Assembly: GCA_016285645.1 (NCBI GenBank) | Contig: JAEERC010000045.1 | Location: forward strand, 1 to 64,000 | Direction: 5' to 3' | DNA from: Clostridiaceae bacterium | GTDB lineage: Bacteria; Bacillota; Clostridia; Oscillospirales; Acutalibacteraceae | DNA length: 64,000 bases | Part shown: positions 1 to 9,300 of the stretch, in pieces | How the letters are laid out: each line of letters opens with the position of its first letter | How positions within the stretch are numbered: the first letter of the stretch is position 1 | Translations under genes and position numbers: made by a program | The notes under the pieces: model-generated | The model's input: the letters and a program-made list of their open reading frames with translations, nothing else | What the model was told of the DNA's origin: nothing | Databases searched by the model: none

Positions 1-31
1 ACAGAAAAATCTGCGGAAAGGAGCGGAGCAA

Positions 32-1045
32 ATGCAAAAGAACAGGTCTGCGGGCACTCTTTCTCTGCCCGTAAAAGCTCTGCTTCTCATTATCCCGTTC
101 CTCGCCGTTTTCATATCGCTGTTTTTCGGCAGATATCATATTCCACTGAGCGAAGTCGCGTTCTCACTCATAAAACCCGAAAGCGTTCCGCTCGCATCGC
201 GTGTAGCGGTGCTTCATCTCCGCCTTCCCAGGGCGATTGCCTCCGCTTTTGTCGGCGCGTCTCTCGCGGTTTCGGGCGCGGCGTTTCAGAGCGTTTTCCG
301 CAACCCGCTTGTAAATTCCGGCATTCTCGGCGTTTCAAACGGAGCGGGCTTCGGCGCCTGTGTTGCGATAGTTTTCTTCGGCGGCGGGGTATATACATAT
401 ATTCTCTCTTTCATATTCGCCGTTGCCGCGGTTCTTCTCAGCTATTTCGCGGGCAGAATCTCGCGGGTTACAACATCAATCACAATGATTCTCGGCGGCG
501 TTATTGTAGGCGCGTTTTTCAGCGCCCTTGTGTCAATAATGAAATATGTCGCCGACCCGTACAGCCAGCTTCCCTCAATAACATTCTGGTTTATGGGCAG
601 CTTCGCTTCAATAAATTATTCCCACCTTTACGCCCTGATTCCGATGGGGCTCGGTATGCTTCTCATTTTTCTGTCACGGTGGAAACTCAATGTTCTGTCG
701 ATGGGCGAGAGAGAAGCCGCCTCACTCGGGCTTGATGTAAGAAAAGCGCAGATTCTCATTATAGGCGGCGCCACCCTCTGCACGGCAGCCGCCGTGTGCA
801 TAAGCGGCACCATCGGCTGGGTGGGGCTTGTGATTCCCCACATCGGCAGAATGCTCACGGGCAACAGCAACCAGAAGCTTATTCCCGTCAGCATATCTCT
901 CGGAGCGGCGTTTATGGTAATTATGGACTTGCTCTCGCGTACGCTGACGGGTTCTGAAATACCCATAGGCATACTCTGCGCCCTCATCGGCACACCCTTC
1001 TTCGTTTATCTTCTCAAAAAGACGAAGGGAGGTTTCAGAGCGTGA
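32..1045 (+). CDS. FecCD-family ABC transporter permease
   Basis: Membrane permease subunit of an importer of the iron-siderophore/haem/cobalamin class. The 337-residue product has about nine or ten hydrophobic segments and the family-typical stretches LRLPRAIASAFVGASLAVSG near residue 65 and TIGWVGLVIPHIGRML near residue 260. Length is normal for FecCD permeases. The ATG is preceded by a strong Shine-Dalgarno sequence (aaaggag). The stop overlaps the GTG start of the ATPase gene by 4 bases, so the two are translationally coupled. The bases before it hold no gene start, so the operon promoter or earlier genes may lie outside the window. The transported ligand cannot be told from the sequence. 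Confidence 0.93.
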   Translation: MQKNRSAGTLSLPVKALLLIIPFLAVFISLFFGRYHIPLSEVAFSLIKPESVPLASRVAVLHLRLPRAIASAFVGASLAVSGAAFQSVFRNPLVNSGILGVSNGAGFGACVAIVFFGGGVYTYILSFIFAVAAVLLSYFAGRISRVTTSITMILGGVIVGAFFSALVSIMKYVADPYSQLPSITFWFMGSFASINYSHLYALIPMGLGMLLIFLSRWKLNVLSMGEREAASLGLDVRKAQILIIGGATLCTAAAVCISGTIGWVGLVIPHIGRMLTGNSNQKLIPVSISLGAAFMVIMDLLSRTLTGSEIPIGILCALIGTPFFVYLLKKTKGGFRA

Positions 1046-1848
1046 TTTTAAACATTGACAATCTCTCGTTTTCGTACGATAAAACACCGCTTCTTGAAAA
1101 CCTTTCGCTTTCGGCGGATAAAGGCGAAATAATCTGCCTTCTCGGACCCAACGGAAGCGGAAAAACCACTCTGCTTGACTGTGTTCTCGGCTTCCACCGC
1201 ACATTTTCGGGCAGCGTCGCCGTATGCGGCAAAGATGTTCTAACTCTTTCCCGTCCGGAACTCGCGAAACTTGTCTCCTATGTTCCGCAGGTTCACGCGC
1301 CGACTTTTCCCTACACCGTGCGCGAAGTTGTGCTTATGGGCAGAACGGCGCAGTCCGGGCTTTTCGGAGCGCCCGGAAAAGAAGATTACGAAATCTGTGA
1401 TTACGCCATAGCCCGCACGGGGATTGAGGACTTTTCCGAAAGACCATACACCGAACTTTCGGGAGGCGAGCGAAAACTCGTTCTGTTGGCTCGCGCACTC
1501 GCGCAGAAAGCGCCTCTCATTGTTCTCGACGAGCCCACAAGTTCGCTCGATTTCAAAAACGAACTCCTCTTTCTCGAAATGCTCTCGGGTCTTGTGCGAA
1601 ACGACGGGATATCCGTGCTTACGGCAACACACGCTTTACAGCATCCTCTGTATTTTGAATCGGAGGGCATACCCGCAAAAGCGGTTATGCTCAGCAAGGG
1701 CAAACCCTTCCGCACGGGCACACCCGACGAACTCATTACTCCGGAAACGCTCAGGGAGATTTACGGCGTTCAAGCCGAGGTTACGGAGATAAACGCCGGA
1801 GGCAAAACGGTAAAAACAGTTGCCGTTATCGGCAGTGACATACAATAA
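1042..1848 (+). CDS. FecE/BtuD-type ABC transporter ATP-binding protein
   Basis: Cytoplasmic ATPase that powers the FecCD permease encoded just upstream. All ABC motifs are visible: Walker A GPNGSGKTTL near residue 34, Q-loop YVPQ near residue 80, signature LSGGERKL near residue 140, Walker B LIVLDEPTS near residue 158 and the switch histidine in TATHAL near residue 195. Length (268 residues) fits the family. It starts with GTG inside the preceding stop (GTGA overlap) and ends 12 bases before the lipoprotein gene. Substrate class (ferric chelate, haem or corrinoid) is inferred from the family only. Confidence 0.94.
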   Translation: MILNIDNLSFSYDKTPLLENLSLSADKGEIICLLGPNGSGKTTLLDCVLGFHRTFSGSVAVCGKDVLTLSRPELAKLVSYVPQVHAPTFPYTVREVVLMGRTAQSGLFGAPGKEDYEICDYAIARTGIEDFSERPYTELSGGERKLVLLARALAQKAPLIVLDEPTSSLDFKNELLFLEMLSGLVRNDGISVLTATHALQHPLYFESEGIPAKAVMLSKGKPFRTGTPDELITPETLREIYGVQAEVTEINAGGKTVKTVAVIGSDIQ

Positions 1849-1860
1849 GGAGAACCCCTT

Positions 1861-2937
1861 ATGAAAAGACGCGCGGCTCTTGTTCTCACTCTCATTTTAA
1901 TAATTGTTTCACTCTGCGGCTGCACGCCGAAGGCGACCCCCGAAAAGGGCGATTTCGTTGTGACGGATTCCGTCGGCAGAGAGGTTTCCATACCTGAAAA
2001 TCCGCAGTCCGTCTGCACGCTCTGCCCGTTCTCGGGCCCGATAATCGTTATGCTCGGCAGCGGAGACAAAATCACATCTTTTACGAACAACGCCGCGAGA
2101 AGCCGCCTGCTTATGCATATTTGCCCCTCGCTTGAAAACGCCGTTGTTGTCAAAAACAGCGGCTCGGTCAACGCCGAGGAAATAATGGCGAGAAACACGG
2201 ATTTGATAATACTCAATTCGGGCGTCTATGAGGATTCAACCGAGCGCGCCAAAATCGACGCCATGGGAATTCCTTATATCGTAATTGACTACAACACCGT
2301 CGAAGACCAGCTTGAAGCCGTTGAGATTCTCGGCAAAACCTTCGGCAACACCGAAAAAGCGGAGGAATATATTTCATATTTCCGCTCTGTTATCGACCGC
2401 GCGCAGAAGGGCGCGCAGGGCACGCCGAAACGCCTTTATCACTCTGTCAACGAAGCGGTGCGTACCGATTATGAGGGCAGCTACTGCGCCGAATGGATAG
2501 CGCTGACGGGAGTCGAAAATGTTTCCGTCGAAAGCGGCAAGTTGAGCATTGAGGGCGAAAAGGCATACACAACCCTCGAGCAGATTTACGCCTGGAACCC
2601 CGACATAATCATCTGCAACGAGGCGCAGGTGGATGATTACATTCTGAGCGACTCCAAATGGCAGGGGCTTTCCTGCGTGCAGAACGGCGAGGTTTACCAG
2701 ATTCCCATCGGCATAACAAGATGGGGGCATCCCTCAAGTTTTGAAACTCCTCTCGCGATTCTCTGGCTTATGAATCTGCTTTATCCCGACACATTCGAAG
2801 TCGATATGAACACCGAAATAAAAACCTTTTACAAAAACTTTTTCGGTTTTGAGATTAACGACGAATGGCTCGGCGCGATAATCGAAGGTACCGAAATGCG
2901 CGAGCCGAAAACCGAGCATAAGGAGGATGCCGCTTGA
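1861..2937 (+). CDS. Periplasmic-binding-protein-2-type ABC substrate-binding lipoprotein
   Basis: Cell-surface binding protein that delivers ligand to the neighbouring FecCD permease. It has a lipoprotein signal peptide ending in the lipobox SLCGC, with Cys21 the probable lipidated residue. The rest fits the BtuF/FepB-like two-lobe fold, with VVTDSVGREVSIPENPQSV near the start and a long inter-lobe helix. The 358-residue length is typical. RBS aaggag lies 7 bases before the ATG. It overlaps the next gene by 4 bases (TTGA). Ligand unknown. Confidence 0.92.
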   Translation: MKRRAALVLTLILIIVSLCGCTPKATPEKGDFVVTDSVGREVSIPENPQSVCTLCPFSGPIIVMLGSGDKITSFTNNAARSRLLMHICPSLENAVVVKNSGSVNAEEIMARNTDLIILNSGVYEDSTERAKIDAMGIPYIVIDYNTVEDQLEAVEILGKTFGNTEKAEEYISYFRSVIDRAQKGAQGTPKRLYHSVNEAVRTDYEGSYCAEWIALTGVENVSVESGKLSIEGEKAYTTLEQIYAWNPDIIICNEAQVDDYILSDSKWQGLSCVQNGEVYQIPIGITRWGHPSSFETPLAILWLMNLLYPDTFEVDMNTEIKTFYKNFFGFEINDEWLGAIIEGTEMREPKTEHKEDAA

Positions 2938-3671
2938 AACTGTTTGTCTGCATAGATGACACCGACAATTACGACAGCATCGGCACCGGTGAACTCCTTG
3001 AAAATATGATGGGCGAGGCGGCAATCAAAGGTCTCGCGAAAAGCGGGTTCACGGTCCGTTACCAGCTTTACATTCACGAAGATATTCCCTATACCTCCCA
3101 CAACAGTTCAATGTGCTGCACAGCCGAAGCAACCGACCTTGAGGCGTTTACCGAATTCTGTGAGAATTATCTTGAGGAGAACTCCGCCGAGGGCTCCGAC
3201 CCCGGTCTCTGCGTTCTGCCCGATGACGAAAATCTCGATTATTCCTCACTCATCGCTTTCGGAAAACGCGCGCAAAACGAGGTTCTCACAAAAAAGGATG
3301 CTTACGATGCGGCTGAAAGTTTCCCGGGCGAGATTCATCTGAGCGAGCACGGCGGCACGGGCGGCGGAATAATCGGTGCGCTCGCGGGCGCGGCTCTTCA
3401 CGCGGGCAAAGAAGAAGGCAGAATCAAAGGCAAACTTCAGCCGCTTTTGAACAAGCCCGGATGGTCTCTCTCCGAATTCGCCTCGGTTTACGGTGTTGCC
3501 CGTTTTATCGATGAAGACGGCAATGAGATAACCGAAAATCTTTCAATCAGATTTGTTCACCCCACAAAACTGTTTTTCAGCAAAGGGCAGGTTACCGCTG
3601 TCATAGTTAACGAGAACGGCAGTTATATGCCCAAGCCCAAAATCAAGAAGAACAAAGAGAAAAGCCAATGA
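2934..3671 (+). CDS. TiaS-like stand-alone ATP-binding (TCKD-type) protein
   Basis: The N-terminus MKLFVCIDDTDNYDSIGTG closely resembles the opening Asp-Asp-Thr-Asp motif of archaeal TiaS, which makes agmatidine in tRNA-Ile2. A glycine-rich segment, HGGTGGGIIGALAGAALHAG, lies near residue 140. At 245 residues it lacks room for the OB-fold and zinc ribbon that TiaS uses to hold tRNA, so it is a short homologue of unknown function. It starts with TTG overlapping the lipoprotein stop, with a good Shine-Dalgarno (aaggagga), and overlaps the next gene by 4 bases. Operon position suggests that it handles the imported ligand or a product of it. That is inference; a tRNA role is not supported by anything seen here. 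Confidence 0.7.
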   Translation: MKLFVCIDDTDNYDSIGTGELLENMMGEAAIKGLAKSGFTVRYQLYIHEDIPYTSHNSSMCCTAEATDLEAFTEFCENYLEENSAEGSDPGLCVLPDDENLDYSSLIAFGKRAQNEVLTKKDAYDAAESFPGEIHLSEHGGTGGGIIGALAGAALHAGKEEGRIKGKLQPLLNKPGWSLSEFASVYGVARFIDEDGNEITENLSIRFVHPTKLFFSKGQVTAVIVNENGSYMPKPKIKKNKEKSQ

Positions 3672-3880
3672 CAGCATGGATGGAAATAAACGGAAAAACC
3701 GTATTTACAGGCGGCAAAATTGCGTTTGAAGATGCCGCGCGGGAAGCGGAAAACTGCCCGTTCTTCTCGGAGGACTGCGAAGATGAGCTTTTCTGCGATG
3801 ATGAAACGAGTTGCTACAACTGCCGTTACCGCCGCTGGACAGCGGAGAGTTTTGAATGTATGAAGAGGTGTCCGAAATGA
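3668..3880 (+). CDS. Small seven-cysteine protein of unknown function
   Basis: A 70-residue acidic protein with Cys at positions 30, 37, 43, 49, 52, 64 and 68, including a C49-x2-C52 pair followed by the basic patch RYRRW. There is no signal peptide, so it is probably cytoplasmic. The cysteine pattern suggests a metal or Fe-S site, but I do not recognise a named family. It is coupled at both ends: 4-base overlap with the TiaS-like gene before it and ATGA overlap with the next gene. That tight packing argues that it is a real gene acting with the importer. Confidence 0.7.
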   Translation: MTAWMEINGKTVFTGGKIAFEDAAREAENCPFFSEDCEDELFCDDETSCYNCRYRRWTAESFECMKRCPK

Positions 3881-4938
3881 ATAAAAATATAAGCGGGCGC
3901 GTGACGGTGTTGATCGCCGCCGTTCTGATTATGCTGACTTTTGCCTCCTCTGCTTTTGCAGAGGGCGGCAACGGCGACGGCACGGGCGGCGGAAAGGACA
4001 AGCCGCTCGCTCTCGAATCGTCAAGCATAGCGAACGGCGCGAAAAACGTGTCCCTTACGCCCGAAATAGTGCTGAACTTCAATAAAAATGTTGTTCATTT
4101 TACCGTGAAGGAAAACAATATGAAATGCTTCTCCATGACGGAATCGGGTGGCAAGGCAGTGCCCGTTGATGTCATAATGGGTGACGACCAGGTTGACCCC
4201 TCAATCAAGAGAACAGTCACAATAAAGCCGAAATCATCGCTCGAACCCGAAACGACCTATATTCTGAAAATAGGCAAGGATATCACATCAAAAAGCGGAG
4301 TAAGTCTCGGCAAAGATTACTATATCAGTTTCACAACGGGCGGGCAGGGCACACCGCCTGCGACCACGACCACCACAACGAAGGCAACAACAGCGAAGCC
4401 GTCAACAACCAAAAGCAGAGTGTCCGGCGGTTCGGCAAAAACTACAGTCCCACCCGCAGCAACCACCACCGTCAGCGAGCCGCAAACCGAAGTCACAACC
4501 CCGGCTGAAAGCACGGCGAACACCACACGCGCTCAGAGCACAACGGCTCGGGCAAAAACAACAAAAGCGCCGTCCACAACAAAGCAGCCCTCAACATCGG
4601 GAACGACCGCGTCAACCGTAACAAAATCAAACTCCTCCGTGACCGTTACGGTAAGCGCAACGGCTGAAACAACTGTTCCCGGCAAAGCGGGTGAATCGGT
4701 CACTTTTGCCTCAACCGAACCGGCTGTATATACGGTAACGGAATCGTCCGCGGAAGAAAGTGTTTCAATCGCCGAAAGGCATACATTAGCAAATGACGGT
4801 TCCGAAGAAAAAGAAGAAACCGACAAGCATTCAAAGAATACAGTAATTTATATCATCGCGGGCGCAATCGCGGCTGCCGCCGTTCCGGCAGTTGCGTTGA
4901 CCATAAAAAAGTTCAATAAAAAAGAAAGGAAATATTGA
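3877..4938 (+). CDS. Exported SbsA-Ig protein with Thr-rich stalk and C-terminal membrane anchor
   Basis: The start is placed at ATG 3877 rather than an in-frame ATG 21 bases upstream, because 3877 overlaps the previous stop (ATGA) and begins a clean signal peptide ending in SSAFA. The 353-residue protein then has one SbsA-type Ig-like domain (about residues 40-155, opening DKPLALESSSI), a Thr/Ser/Pro-rich linker of about 140 residues, one membrane helix near residues 320-342 and a short basic end (KKFNKKERKY). It therefore looks like a stalked membrane-anchored surface protein. The Ig domain is related to both domains of the next protein. A ligand-capture role for the importer is inferred from the operon. 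Confidence 0.8.
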   Translation: MNKNISGRVTVLIAAVLIMLTFASSAFAEGGNGDGTGGGKDKPLALESSSIANGAKNVSLTPEIVLNFNKNVVHFTVKENNMKCFSMTESGGKAVPVDVIMGDDQVDPSIKRTVTIKPKSSLEPETTYILKIGKDITSKSGVSLGKDYYISFTTGGQGTPPATTTTTTKATTAKPSTTKSRVSGGSAKTTVPPAATTTVSEPQTEVTTPAESTANTTRAQSTTARAKTTKAPSTTKQPSTSGTTASTVTKSNSSVTVTVSATAETTVPGKAGESVTFASTEPAVYTVTESSAEESVSIAERHTLANDGSEEKEETDKHSKNTVIYIIAGAIAAAAVPAVALTIKKFNKKERKY

Positions 4939-4939
4939 A

Positions 4940-5854
4940 ATGAAACGAACAACCTCAGTTCTCGCAGTACTGCTCGCGCTTCTTACGGCGCTCAACGTCA
5001 CCGCATTCGCGGCGGGCGGCTCAGGCGGCGGCAACAATCCGCTCACAATCGATTCCGTAAAAGTCGGCGAAGACGATCTCACGGCGGAGTCCAAAATCTC
5101 CGGCAATTCCGAAATAGTGCTTACTTTCTCGAACAATGTCACGGAAGACACCGTCTGGGACGGCAACCTCGTTCTGATAAGAGTTGAGGATTCCGAAAAT
5201 AACGCTGTGAGCGCAACCGTCTCCAAAGGCACCGAAAAAAACCAGATTTCCGTAACTCTCGGCGGTCTCGCAAAGGGCAGCTACACCCTTTACGCGGGCG
5301 CGGATATCAAAGCAAAGAACGGCAACACTCTCGGTGAGGAAAAGCCATATCCGTTCTCAGTCAAGGGCGAAGGCTCGGGCACCGGCGGCGGCAACAATCC
5401 TCTGAGTCTTGTTTCGGTCAAAGCGAATGACGCCGACCTTGAGGGCGCGGAGCTTGAAGCAAGCGGCAAGATAGTTATCACTTTTGACCGCGGTATGACC
5501 GAAAACCAGGCGGCAAACTTCGAGCAGATAGGCATCTATGACAAAGACGGCAAAAAAGTTGAAGGCGTTACTTTCTCCGATTTCACAAAGGACGATGACG
5601 GCAACAGCTACACCGAACTTTCCTATGAGAACCTTACCGGCGGCGAATATACCCTCAAGCTCGGCAAGGGCCTCAAAGCAAACAACGGAAAAACGCTCGG
5701 CGAAGACAAGGCAATTAACTTCACCGTAAAAGCTGAAGAAGAGCCCGAGGAGAAAACCATTCTTGATAAAATAGTTGATTTCTTCAAAATGATTATCGAT
5801 TTCCTCAAGAACGCATTAAACAAAGTCCTCTCCCTCATAGGTGTTACCCTCTGA
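4940..5854 (+). CDS. Exported protein with two SbsA-Ig domains and an amphipathic C-terminal tail
   Basis: This 304-residue protein has a signal peptide cleaved near TAFA-AGG and two similar Ig-like domains (about residues 32-135 and 150-255). Each opens with a Gly-Gly-Asn-Asn-Pro-Leu stretch followed by a VSVKANDADL-like strand. The C-terminus, IVDFFKMIIDFLKNALNKVL, is a hydrophobic amphipathic helix rather than a charged-end anchor. Similar tails end five other exported proteins in this window. The start lies one base after the previous stop with RBS aaaggaaa, so it is the last gene of the transporter operon. A terminator follows. Function unknown. Confidence 0.82.
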   Translation: MKRTTSVLAVLLALLTALNVTAFAAGGSGGGNNPLTIDSVKVGEDDLTAESKISGNSEIVLTFSNNVTEDTVWDGNLVLIRVEDSENNAVSATVSKGTEKNQISVTLGGLAKGSYTLYAGADIKAKNGNTLGEEKPYPFSVKGEGSGTGGGNNPLSLVSVKANDADLEGAELEASGKIVITFDRGMTENQAANFEQIGIYDKDGKKVEGVTFSDFTKDDDGNSYTELSYENLTGGEYTLKLGKGLKANNGKTLGEDKAINFTVKAEEEPEEKTILDKIVDFFKMIIDFLKNALNKVLSLIGVTL

Positions 5855-5907
5855 TCACTCCGTGTTATTGCTAACGGCAAATCGGTAAAATAACTAAAAA
5901 ACAGAAA

Positions 5908-5944
5908 ACGCTCTGAGTGTATATTGCACTCAGAGCATTTTTTA
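5908..5944 (+). terminator. Rho-independent terminator of the transporter operon
   Basis: A perfect 10-bp stem (GCTCTGAGTG with CACTCAGAGC) and a 7-base loop are followed by a run of six T. It lies 55 bases after the last stop. Confidence 0.9.
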
Positions 5945-6128
5945 TGAAGAATAAAAAGTGGGTTTTTCCTCCGGGTGCTCCGGGCAAGCAAGGCGATCTG
6001 TGTTTGCGAGGTGGATAAACAGGCAGAAGCATCGACCGAGCCGGGAGGCGAGACAGGTGGATTGACCGCTTGCGGTCAAGACGGAAGGAGTCTGCTTTAT
6101 TTTTTGTCCTCACGGACGTCCTTGTTGC

Positions 6129-6296
6129 GGGCGGATGATATCCGCCCCTACGTTATATAATCGGCGCTCGCGCCCCTTAATTGCTCATTTCTCCTTGCTC
6201 ACTGCTTATTAATAAAAACGGCACGGAAGAATCCGTGCCCTACATTGACAATCAGGTTTGCGGTGGCTTGGCGGGCGGATGATATCCGCCCCTACG
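6129..6296. repeat. Cluster of short palindromic extragenic repeats
   Basis: Two copies of an identical palindrome (GGGCGGAT-gat-ATCCGCCC) followed by CTACG lie at 6129-6152 and 6273-6296. Between them, 6220-6244 holds a different palindrome (GGCACGG-aagaat-CCGTGCC) with the same trailing CCTAC. The shared 3' flank suggests a REP-like family whose stem sequence varies. The rest of 5945-6323 contains no convincing gene. Confidence 0.75.
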
Positions 6297-6323
6297 GTGT
6301 ATAACTCTGTTATACCAAGCATT

Positions 6324-6357
6324 AAAACAGGGAACGCCGGGGCGTTCCCTGTTTTGT
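6324..6357. terminator. Bidirectional terminator between the transporter operon region and the giant surface gene
   Basis: AAAACAGGGAACGCC and GGCGTTCCCTGTTTT form a 15-bp stem with a 2-base loop. The A and T tracts at its ends let it act on both strands. It lies 10 bases beyond the stop of the minus-strand gene. Confidence 0.88.
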
Positions 6358-6366
6358 TTAACATTG

Positions 6367-9300
6367 TCAGCAGATTGATGTGAGGAGGTCGGCTATTGCC
6401 TTGCCGAGGATTTTTTCGATGAGTTCGGCGAAGAAGGCTTTGAGGCGGTCAAAGAAGCCGTTCTTTACCTTGACGCTCTGGATTTTGGTTGTGTCGAGGG
6501 TGTTGCCGTCTTTGTCAATAACCTCGGCATAAATGTTGTAATCCTCTGTCGGGTCTTCGACTGTGTAGCTTTCGCCCGTGCCGACATCCTCGCCGTTTAC
6601 GAACCAGTGAATCTCCGCGCCCTCGGGCAGGCTGGAGGCGTCCGCGGTGTAGGTCACATCTTCCCTGTAGCCGATTTCGCTGTTCTCTTCATAATTCTCA
6701 ATCTGAATTGAGGCTATGTTCTCATAAATCGGCTTGATTGTAATGTCGCTTGTGCCGAGGGTGTATTCCTCCCACTCGCCTGTGTATCCCGCTTTTTCGG
6801 GAACGGCAGGTTCGGTTATGCTTTCATCTTCAACAGTGAATGTTACCTTTTCAACCGTTTCGCCGTTTTCGTCAACGAAGGTCGCTGTATATTCAATCAC
6901 CGTAAATTTGCCGTTGATTGTTACATCTTGGGCGGGCATTGTAGCGGGGATTTCGTCAACCCAGGCGAAAGTGTAGCCTGCTCTTTCATCAACCTCGGGC
7001 TCTGTTATATTGCCGCCGAAGGGGATTGTTTCGTTTTTATATGATTCTCCGTCAACCTTCCATGTGAGTTTATAATCAATGGGGGTTTCGGTATAAGTCG
7101 CCGTGTAAGTCGCGTCACCCGTTACCGGAACGATTGAGGGTGTCCACGCGAGGAACGAATATGTATATTCCGCAGTTGCTTCTTTTGTCGGCGTTTCGCC
7201 TGTATATGCAGGAGTTTCACCGTATGGAACCTGAACGCTCTGAAGCCCGGCGCCGTCATCATTGACGAACTCTACGGTGTGTTTGTCTTTAGCAAAATTC
7301 GCAACCAGATTGCGGTCACCCGTTACGGGGAATGAATATTTTGCGTTTGTGCTGACTTCAGCGCCGTTTTCCGTCCAATTGACGAAACTGTAATGATCGT
7401 TTGACAATGCGGTAACTGTTGCGTTTTCCCCGTAGTTATATGTTCCGGCTCCCGAAACCGTGCCGCCGTCCGGAAGATTCGCCGAAACCGAAACGCTCTT
7501 GACCTGAAGTTTGAAATTTGCGACAAGATTGCGGCTTTGTTCAACCGTGAATGAATACTTCGCGTTTGTGCTTACTACAGAGGTGCCTTCTGTCCAGCTG
7601 ACAAAATCATAACCTGTTTCCGGCGCAGCGGTTAAAGCAACATCCGCACCTTTGTAGGTCTTGCCGCCGCCCGTTATTGTGCCGCCGCCGGTCGGGTTTG
7701 CCGTTACGGTTATTGTCAGAGGATTTGTTATGATTACATTTACTGCGGGGATTTTTTCATCCGCGGTAACATCATACACCAGGTAAACATCGCTGCCTGT
7801 TTCAAGCGGATCTATAATATAGTTTGCCGGTTCAACTATTTCATTGCCGTTCTCTGTAATTAAGCTGCCTTTAATCCACAGCGCGCCGTATCTTGTGCCG
7901 CCTTCGAGCGTCACAAAGCTGTCGCCGGAAACGGTAAAGTTTTCTTCATCTGAAAAATACAGACCTCTGCCATATGTGCCTGTGCATCCGGATTCAACCG
8001 AACTGTCTGATATTGTCAGCGCAGACGCGCAGAAAATGCCGTATTGATCTCCCGTGCCTTCGGCATAAACAGAGCTGTTTCTGATATCGATATCATCGGC
8101 GATGATGCCGGTGCCGCCGGAGTCACCACCAGTGGCTGTGACGTTGATATCCGCGCCGTCAATCAGCAAATCACAGTTTATTAAAATACCGTTTTTTTCT
8201 GCCGTTATTGAAAGTTTTCCGTCGCCGGTTAAGGCAAGGCCGGAAGATGCCGAATTGTTCACCATCCAGATACCGCGCTCCGCGGGACCGAGGGTATTTT
8301 CACCCTCAAGGTTGATTGTGATGTTAAACTCCTTGTTTTCAACAAGAATGTTTGAATCGTGTGTGCCGCCGGACTTATAAGACTGCGTGCCGGTGATTGT
8401 CGCGTTATTGAGATAAAGCGTGCCGCCCTTGCCGTCAGTGTCGGGCACGAATTTAACCGAGCCGCCGTCGGTGACTGCAATGCCGTCAAGCGCATCGAGT
8501 GAATCCGCATTGTCGCTCGTTACCTGATTGCCGCCGACCCAGAGGGGAAATTCAGCATTTTTCGGCGGCCAGTTTGCAAATAATATTTCATCCGCGGAAA
8601 TCTGCCGTCCCTCTTCATCAAGGTTGAAGCCTTTGAGGTGCGGATAATATACACAATAGGTTTCATTTTCTTTTACAAGCCAGTTTTCATCTGTAAAGCC
8701 CGTCATATTATCAAGAGCGCTTTCACCGGTCATCTGCCCGGTAGTGAGGCCTGTGACATCTGTGACGGTGCCGTCATTATTTACTCCGACAGCATTCCAG
8801 TTGTTACTTTCACCTGCTTCGGTAATCACTGCCACATCCCTGTCATAATAACAGTTTGTGATTACACCGCTTCCTTCCGGATATCCTTCCCATTTGCCAT
8901 TATAACCTGCCACGCCGCCGGAATAAGAAGTTAATCGGTCAACATCACCCGTTGCAGTTACCGTCACGTTGCCCGCGTTATAGCAGTCGATAACTTTATA
9001 CTCATTGTTTCCGACAACGCCGCCGGTGCGAACATATGCGTCGGTATAGTATTCATAATTGTTTTTAATTGCCGTTACGCTTACATCACCCGAGTTATAG
9101 CAGTTCTGAATCGTGCCGACATTTTCGCCGATAAGACCGCCGGTATAGGTTAAGGAATGGACAAATTCACCTTTTACCGTAACATTGCCCGTGTTAAAGC
9201 AGTTGTCAACATAGTTGACGGTTGAGCCCGCCAGACCGCCGGCGTATGATTCGGAAACGACGCCGGTTGATTCCGCGGTCACATCACCCGTATTACAGCA

